From contig JAMJFZ010001081.1 of NCBI GenBank assembly GCA_026225945.1, forward strand, positions 1 to 64,000: a stretch of DNA of 64,000 nt, given 5' to 3'. The notes below the pieces were generated by a model that was not told the DNA's origin, searched no databases, and saw only the letters and a list, made by a program, of their open reading frames with translations. This document shows, piece after piece, positions 57,681-64,000 of this stretch (position 1 is the stretch's first letter; each line of letters opens with the position of its first letter). Source of the DNA: Cricetomys ansorgei. Taxonomy: Eukaryota > Chordata > Mammalia > Rodentia > Nesomyidae. The position numbers and the translations under genes are program-made.

Positions 57681-58375
57681 TTTTACCAAATAGCCCAAAG
57701 AATGTTGGTCAGATACAGAGGATGGCAATGAATGGCTAGTGAAGAGATAATTTGGCTCCAGATCTGCACTATTTAACTCTCCACAATCCAAAATCTCTAC
57801 TCAGTTAATTAATCTTGTAGACTCTATTAATAGCTTCTCTTCAGAAAACTTCAACTTACAAGGAGGAAAGTTATCTTTCCATATCACAAACCCAAACTCA
57901 TCACCCACATAGAAATGAACAGTCTTCCCCTGGGAGCCTAGGAGACACTTGGATTTGTCACATAGTACATTCAGGCAAGAGTTTTACAATCAGAGTTGAA
58001 AAGTTAAATGAAGGCTTGGGGTGGGGGGTGTAAAAGGCTGTTCACACTAAAGTGGAAAAGACTATTGAAATTAAATCCCCACCTGCTGTATTAGAACTCC
58101 TACAACATGCTACACAGACCAGATGGTAAGCGAACCTTACCTCCCCGCTGCTGTGGAGGCTGGATGGCTGAGGTCAAGACCTGGGGGTTTGCTCCTTGGC
58201 TTTTAGATTTCACAATTCTATCAGGACCATTTACTGACCTCACTTTTTAGTGTTTATCCTTTTTTTTTTTGTTTTTTAAAGGTCTTGTCTCAGTTGTTTC
58301 AGGGATTCTGGGCATTAAGATTCCAGCTTAGGAATTTGAGCAAGGTTTTAGTAAAGCATCCATAAAATGATAGTG
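57681..58375. other. Non-coding, nothing recognised
   Basis: No gene or clear repeat was seen. Confidence 0.45.
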
Positions 58376-58376
58376 T

Positions 58377-58423
<47 letters not shown>

Positions 58424-58426
58424 TTT
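58376..58426 (-). repeat. (TTTA)n microsatellite
   Basis: Twelve or so TTTA units; probably the decayed poly(A) tail of the L1 fragment that follows, read on the opposite strand. Confidence 0.96.
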
Positions 58427-58740
58427 CATACACGTATATAATGTGTTTCAATCAAATCCACCCTCCAATTCTCCCTCTATTCCCACCACCATTTTTCCTT
58501 CCAACTTTGTGGTTTTTTTTTTTTTTTTTAACACTCTGAATCCACTTATCGCTGTCTATATGTATGTGGGTGTAGGACCATCTAATGGAGCATGTGTAGA
58601 CAGACTCTCAGTAGCCACATTTCTGAGAAGACTCTCTCCCCAGAAGCCATCAATTGCCAGTATCTCCTTGCATAGGGATGGGGCTTCATGCGCCCCTCCC
58701 CCACCCACGCTGGGATTTGGGCTGGCTCTGTAGGTCACCT
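58427..58740 (-). mobile_element. Probable L1 (Lx-type) 3' end
   Basis: 'GTAGGACCATCTAATGGAGC', 'CCAGAAGCCATCAATTGCCA' and 'CCCACGCTGGGATTTGGGC' fit the reverse complement of an old rodent L1 3' UTR. Position next to the (TTTA)n tail supports the - orientation. Confidence 0.55.
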
Positions 58741-59904
58741 GCATGCTGTCACAGCAGTTCAGTCCCTTCAAATTCTGTCTCACAGCGCATGCCCACTCCC
58801 TCCAAGGGGCCAACTGCTTCTCTTGCCAGTGGGACAGCCTTCAACTCTTCCCTGACTCAGAAGGTCTACCTCATAAACTTAACCTTGTGGTTTCTAGCAG
58901 GGACCCTGCCAGGCAGCAGATACGCCATCAAGTGGTGTTACCACCTCTGCCCATCTCAGAGAGCTGGTTCCTCTGTCCAAGTATAGCAAGCCTGATGTTT
59001 GCACACTGCCCCTGGCAGAGCTCAGAGCTACGAAGCCTTCCTTAGTGTCCCCAGTGGCTCTTTGAGGGTGGCAGAACTAACAGCATTTTTAATGGTTAGT
59101 CTCTTGTTGGCCAATCCTGCCCCATTCCCTAGATATTGTTGTTCATCTTTCTTCATTTCCGAAGGAGAAAAGTAGCTTCGGCAGAACCAAAGCTGAGAAC
59201 TTTATCACAGCCACCACGGTGGTAATAATTACCAGCGCTGGAGGGTACCATCTGTGCCCAGGGCCCTGCTCTTTTCACACAGAATAAAGGAAAACAAAGC
59301 ACTGTGGAAATTCCATGGAGAGGCAGGGCTGGGAGCCATGCAGGATGGTGTGGCTGCCTGCAGTTTCCCTCCTAAACCGTCTTAGGAGTCCAGACTCCAG
59401 GAGAAGAAAATCATTCTGAGATTTGAGGGTGGGGGGTGGAGAAGAAGATAAGTCAACAGGCAACCGTGGCCAGCGGAGAACTTTATTGTTTTGTATGTGG
59501 CTACTTTTCAGTCTCAAGTGAAATGTGGGCAAACCCATCCCAGGAGAGCAAAGGTCCCTTCTGCCCAAGGTCGGGTCATCTCAGCTCCATGTCTCACAGA
59601 GCCACTGTGGAAGCCATGTACATGTGTGAGAGTGGATAAGAGTGTATCTTTGTGTATATGTGTACATATATGTACATAGGCAGTACATGTAAAAGGGCAG
59701 ATGTATGAATGTGATCACTTCTGTACATGAATGTATGTGAGAATTCATATACCTGCGTGTAAGGATAACTCACTATATATGTCCACATAGGGCTTGCATG
59801 TGTGTCAGGGAATGTCTAAGCATGCCATGCAGACCTGGATGTGTGAGCATGTAAGCATGTATCGGTAAGTGTGTATAGCCTGTGGATGTATCTGTGTAAG
59901 CATG
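58741..59904. other. Non-coding, perhaps more L1 sequence at its left
   Basis: No gene is seen. TGTA/CATA-rich sequence occupies about 59630-59880. Confidence 0.4.
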
Positions 59905-60343
59905 GTGGTTTGAATGAGAATGGCCCCCAAAGGCTCATATATTTGAATGTTTTGGGCCCCAGTTAGTGGAACTGTTTGGGAAGGATTAAGAGGTGTGGCC
60001 TTGTTGGAGGAGGTGTGTCACTGGGGGTTGGCTTTCAGGTTTCAAAAGCCCATGCTAGCTCCAGTCTTGCTCTCTTCCTCTCTGCCTGTGGATCAGATGT
60101 AAGCTTTTAGCTACTGCTCCAGCACCGTGCCTGCCTGCCTGCTATCACGCTCTCCACCATGATGGCCACGAACTAACCCTCTGAAACTGTAGGCAAGCCC
60201 CCAATTAAATGCTTTCTTAAATTTCTTAAGTAAATTTTAAATTTCTTTAGTTCCAGAATTTCTTAAATTCTTAAACTTCTTAAATTTTGTATATTGCTTT
60301 GGACACAGTGTCTCTTCACAGCAATACAACAATAACTAAGACA
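59905..60343 (+). mobile_element. MaLR (MT/ORR1-like) LTR
   Basis: 'TGGTTTGAATGAGAATGGCC', 'GTGGCCTTGTTGGAGGAGGT' and a terminal 'AATAACTAAGACA' mark a full LTR. It contains a local TTAAATTTC-rich expansion at about 60210-60295. Confidence 0.8.
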
Positions 60344-62471
60344 GAGCGTGTCTCTGTGTGAAAATATATGCATACATATATATTTACACATATGCCAAAA
60401 AAGCATACATTAATGTGCATACATGTACATATGGAGGGGAAACACAGGAGTGTCTTGCCCTTTGTGACTCCTTGGCCATCTGGTCCCCCACAAGTTGTAT
60501 GGGGGAGACTGTTCCCACAAGTTATATGAAGCCCCACTAAGTCTTCCTCTAGCTTGTGAGCAATGGCTAGAAGCTGGCCTGTCTCTCTTCTGTTCACTGA
60601 CTTATTTAGGTCATCACTTTCTACGACTTGTGGGAAGGAGTGCCACCCACCTGTAGGATTCGTTCCATTCTGTTCTGCTGGAGATCGAAACATGATTGTT
60701 GGGCTGGGCAGAATGCAGAGAAAGGATAGAAAGGCACAGAGGACGTGTGAGGCATGTCTCCCAACAGAGCGTCAATTTCCTGATCCTTCTGACTCCATTT
60801 GCTTCAGGAAAACAACTGTGACCTCACACACTCACTAAAGAGGGTGCAGCCAGCAACTTGTACAGGAAGCTGACATCGGGCCAGCTTCACAGTCCATTCC
60901 AGAGATGAGGGCCAGGGAGCCCCTTGCTCAGAAGGCTGCATCCTTACAGAGAGCACTCTGGATGACGTTACCCTGCAGGCTAGTGTGGGGTCTTACATAG
61001 TAGCCACCATGTTGAGCTTCTTGGCTGAGGCCACTAATGCCTCTGACACGCAGACATGTGACCCACCATCATTAAAAATGGAGCCACTTATCAGTAAGCA
61101 AAGAATAACAAAAACATGGTCCTTGTGGCAGGAACAACAGACTGAAGAACAGTCAGCCAGCCAAAGTATCAAAGGGCCCTTCATCTGCAGTTAGGGAGGT
61201 CATCTTAGCCAACCTTGGAGCCTGGCAAGAGGCAGGCAGGTACCTTGATGGTCAACCCCCCTTCCATGGAGGATGGCAAGCCCGATGCCTTGCTGGGCAC
61301 TGAGTCTGCCCATGGTGAGGACTGAATGGCAGGGTCCTAACGCAGGGCCAGCGCTCAGAAGCGGGACTCCCACAGGTGCTCTTGTAGAACAAAGACAGAG
61401 ATGCTGTAGGCTGAGCCCCACGCAGGAGCCCAGTGGTGGAGTGGCGGAAGGCTGACCTCTCTCCTCTCTGCCCACTCAGTGAGCCTGCCTAGGTGTTCTG
61501 CAGTAAAAAAAAAAAAAAAAAAAAAAAAACCCATGCCTGCTGCTGCAGATTGTGTAAGGCCAACAAACTGTATTCCACACAAGCCCAGTACCGGGAGAGC
61601 CCCCTTTCTATTGTCAAAAGGAAATGGTTGGTAGGGCTTTGATTTTTTTTTTTTCTTTAATAAAAAAAAAAAAAAAAGGCAGTAGCTACTTTCAAAGTCA
61701 GGAGAAGCAGTTCTTTCTTTTTTTTAATACAAAGAAAGAGATAGCAACAGTGGGGTGCTCGCTCTGTGTGCGCCTTTAAAACTCCAGCTTCGGAAACACT
61801 ATTTTCTTCTTCCTCTTCCGGCATGAGGCTCTGAACAACATCCACCATGCAGCACATCTCTGGGAGAATTCATTTAAGATCGCTTGCCACTTGGGATGTG
61901 GAATGTGAACGTGGGGTGATTCCTCTGCCCTGTCACTTCCCACCCATGCTGTACCCCATTGCCACCTCAAGAGCCACTGGTGATTCTGCAGACAAAGCCA
62001 ACCCATCTCTGGCCAGGGCAAATGGGACCTGATCGGGTCTGTTTGGCTTCCCCTCCGTCCCTAGTGTGCGGACACATGGGGTGACCCCAGAGCAGTAGCA
62101 GCTGTGAGTGGGTCCAAGTTGCTGAATAGCAATAGAATGTTCCCTACCTTCCAACCCACCCTCACCTGGACCCTGCACTTCCGCAAGATCGTGTCTGCTC
62201 CACAGGCTTTGGGCTTCCCACTTGTACAGTATTCTTTCCAAGGGAAATGTCTGGGGCTGCGGTGGTGGGGGTGGGGCACCCAGCTTCACAGTTATTTTAG
62301 AAATTGCTTTGTAATGATTGGAGCAGAGACTGGAGCAGGGATTTCGAGATTAAATTCTAGAAATATGGCTAGCTGAAGTATGGTGACCCTGCACACCTAA
62401 AAAACCTGCTCTTGGCCCTGAACCCACTCAAATGATGGAATTAAAAAATAAGCTGTAGTTTGACAGTGCAC
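60344..62471. other. Non-coding with poly(A)/poly(T) runs
   Basis: An A-run lies at about 61504-61529, with T- and A-runs at 61641-61678. No gene is supported. The 118-aa frame at 61933-62289 (-) has no recognisable domain. Confidence 0.45.
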
Positions 62472-62485
62472 CTAGAAGACATCTT
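62472..62485 (+). repeat. Left target-site duplication of the Rplp0 retrocopy
   Basis: CTAGAAGACATCTT, matching CTAGAAGACATTTT at 63300-63313 in 13 of 14 positions. Confidence 0.88.
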
Positions 62486-62540
62486 CCCTTCTTTCCTTCC
62501 TTCCTTCCTTCCTTCTTTCCTTCCTTACTCCCCCCCCCCT
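62484..62540 (-). repeat. (TTCC)n plus C-run at the retrocopy tail
   Basis: On the - strand this reads (GGAA)n preceded by a G-run, right after the Rplp0 3' end. It most likely derives from the poly(A) tail. Confidence 0.85.
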
Positions 62541-62870
62541 CTTTTAAAGAGAAGTAAGACTTTATTTCCATGTTTCCCAAATTAAGATGGCCGAGTTGGT
62601 CGATTGAAGGGATTAGTCAAAGAGACCAAATCCCATATTCTCAGCTGGTTCCTCTCAACTCTTCCTTGGCTTCAGCCTTGGCTGTGGCTGCAGCAGCAGG
62701 AGTAGCAGTGGCACCGGCAGCCAAAGGGGCAGCAGCCGCAAAGGCAGCTGGATCAACTAAGAAGGCCTTTACCTTTTCAGCAAGTGGGAAGGTGTACACG
62801 GTCTCCAGAGACAAAGCCAGGACCTGCTTACTTCCATTGAACTCTTGACAGTGTGGCACTGAAGGGTCCT
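62541..62870 (-). pseudogene. Rplp0-ps: Rplp0 retropseudogene, 3' segment (C-terminal third and 3' UTR)
   Basis: On the - strand the frame reads the C-terminal part of ribosomal stalk protein P0, for example [14 protein letters not shown], followed by the Ala-rich hinge and AKAEAKEE. The end is frameshifted: the conserved acidic GFGLFD tail is present in another frame just before a stop near 62613. A poly(A) signal is at 62561-62566 on the - strand. The absence of introns and the tail mark it as processed. It is joined head to head with the 5' segment at about 62870. Confidence 0.95.
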
Positions 62871-63300
62871 CATTAGAGTGACGTCGTCTTTAAACCCTGC
62901 GTGGCAATCCCGGAGGCACTGCCGTGATGCCCAGAGAAGGCAGGGTGACCCGGAAGTCCAACTACTTCCTAAGATGCTCCAACTTCTGGGTGATTACCCA
63001 AAATGCTTCATTGTGGGAACAGACAATGTGGGCTCCAAGCAGATGCAGCAGATCCAGATCTGCATGTCTGTGCGAGGGAAAGAAGGCTGTGGGTACCACT
63101 GGAATTCTGAGTGATGTGCAGCTGATAAAAACTGCAGACAAAGCGGGAGCCAGCGAAGCCGCACTGCTGAACGCGCTGATCATCCAGCAGATGTTGGACA
63201 ACAGCAGCGATAACAACCTGGAAGTGCTTGATGTCATAAAGACACTGCACCCTCATCTCCCAAATGCCGACAGTGTTTGTCTGTAGATTGGTTACCCAGC
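62871..63300 (+). pseudogene. Rplp0-ps: Rplp0 retropseudogene, inverted 5' segment (5' UTR and N-terminal part)
   Basis: The + strand carries about 45-55 nt of Rplp0 5' UTR, the start ATG at 62927 (MPREGRV), then [21 protein letters not shown] in a shifted frame and later [10 protein letters not shown] and LIIQQMLDN. The native protein starts with near-identical blocks. Frameshifts occur after about codon 16 and again later. Roughly a hundred codons between the K-A-V of the early part and ILSDVQ are missing, and a smaller gap precedes LIIQQ. The segment ends in the codons just before those that begin the 3' segment on the other strand. Confidence 0.95.
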
Positions 63301-63313
63301 TAGAAGACATTTT
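63300..63313 (+). repeat. Right target-site duplication of the Rplp0 retrocopy
   Basis: CTAGAAGACATTTT, followed by CTAAC. The TTTT at its edge fits an L1 endonuclease nick of the TTTT/N type. Confidence 0.88.
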
Positions 63314-63711
63314 CTAACAAAGAGAACAAAATACCTTGCTAATGAAGCCATCTGTGTGTCGGGGGGTGAAAGTTGCATTGTACTTCAGACTATTTTAGAA
63401 CTCTCCGGAGTCCGCTTCGGAGACGCCAGGTGTGCTGGGTGAGGCCGTTAACCTCCCCAGCCACAGGTTTCTCTTCGAGATTGCAAGGAAAGATGCTGCT
63501 TGTGAGTCTGGTTAGAGGCACTGGAAGAGGAAGGCCTCTGAGAGACACCCTAGAGCCAGGGATCTGAGAGAGAGCCAGGCAGCACCTGAGGAATGGCACC
63601 CAAGGTTGTCCTCTGACCTCCATGTGCAAATACACACATACTTATATATATAAGTATATGTATGTGTATGTATGTGTATGTGTATGTATATGAATCTGCA
63701 CATGCAAAACA
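63314..63711. other. Non-coding with SINE fragment and TA/TG tract
   Basis: A SINE 3' fragment ('GGTTGTCCTCTGACCTCCAT') lies at about 63580-63625 and a TATG/TGTA tract at about 63640-63690. Confidence 0.55.
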
Positions 63712-63965
63712 ACTTGGAGGAGGAAAGGGTTCACTTGGCCTGTGATGTGATGTCACACTCCATCACTGAAGGAAATCTGGGCAGGAACTCGGGGCTTTTT
63801 ACTGGCTCGTTTTCTGGCTCAACCTGAGCTAGCTCTCCTCCTATACAGCCTCAGAAAGGACATGTCCACAGGCCACTCTGATGAAGGCGATTCTTCAATT
63901 GGGCTTCTCTCTTCCCAGGTGATACGACTCTAGGTCGAATCAAGTTGACAATAAAAACTAACCAG
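63712..63965 (-). mobile_element. Rodent LTR-like repeat, reverse copy
   Basis: Its right end 'CAAGTTGACAATAAAAACTA' mirrors the start of the copy at 53825-54172, and 'CACTCCATCACTGAAGGAAA' is shared in reverse. Confidence 0.65.
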
Positions 63966-64000
63966 GACAGCTACAGCCACCAAGCCACCTGGGGATTGTG

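Noticed and set aside
62641..63286. Possible functional ribosomal protein P0 gene
   Set aside because: The two parts lie on opposite strands, are frameshifted and lack about a hundred codons, so no functional protein can be made.

Overview
This window is mammalian genomic DNA from a muroid rodent. The evidence is the dense scatter of rodent SINEs (B1, B2/B3, B4-like, ID-like), four copies of the rodent-specific URR1 type of hAT element, MT/ORR1-like LTRs and many long (CA)n tracts. The sequence alone does not let me choose between mouse, rat and other muroids.

There is one convincing functional protein-coding gene: the intronless Wnt receptor gene Fzd10 (CDS 7422-9170, + strand, 582 aa). It sits in a CpG-rich promoter region with GC boxes and a CCAAT box near 6954-6992. 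A short upstream ORF (7319-7393) lies in its probable 5' leader. Its roughly 1 kb 3' UTR carries a long (AT)n run and ends at an AATAAA at 10179-10184. The 7 kb upstream of Fzd10 is relatively poor in young repeats. It contains old MIR fragments, one B2, and non-repeat stretches (about 3050-3560, 6600-6700) that are candidate regulatory DNA.

From about 10.2 kb to the end the window is a gene desert. It holds a 70-bp minisatellite just beyond Fzd10, a decayed ERV-L-like pol remnant (about 15.3-16.4 kb, - strand), SINE clusters, a (GATA)-rich tract, and a G-rich block followed by a 430-nt polypyrimidine tract (24.76-25.25 kb). It also holds a run of (CA)n/(TG)n tracts (30-45 kb), four URR1-type DNA elements (44.8-54.8 kb), ancient L2 fragments, MaLR-like LTRs, an L1 3' end and, near the right edge, an Rplp0 retropseudogene.

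The Rplp0 retrocopy (62472-63313) is the most informative structural find. Its 3' half lies on the - strand and its 5' half on the + strand, and the two halves meet head to head. Near-identical 14-bp direct repeats flank the whole insertion. This is the layout expected from L1 twin priming. I found no evidence for a novel multi-gene system. The other points worth checking are regulatory or structural: the uORF, the altered C-terminal PDZ-type motif of Fzd10, promoter-proximal inverted repeats, and the G4/polypyrimidine block.
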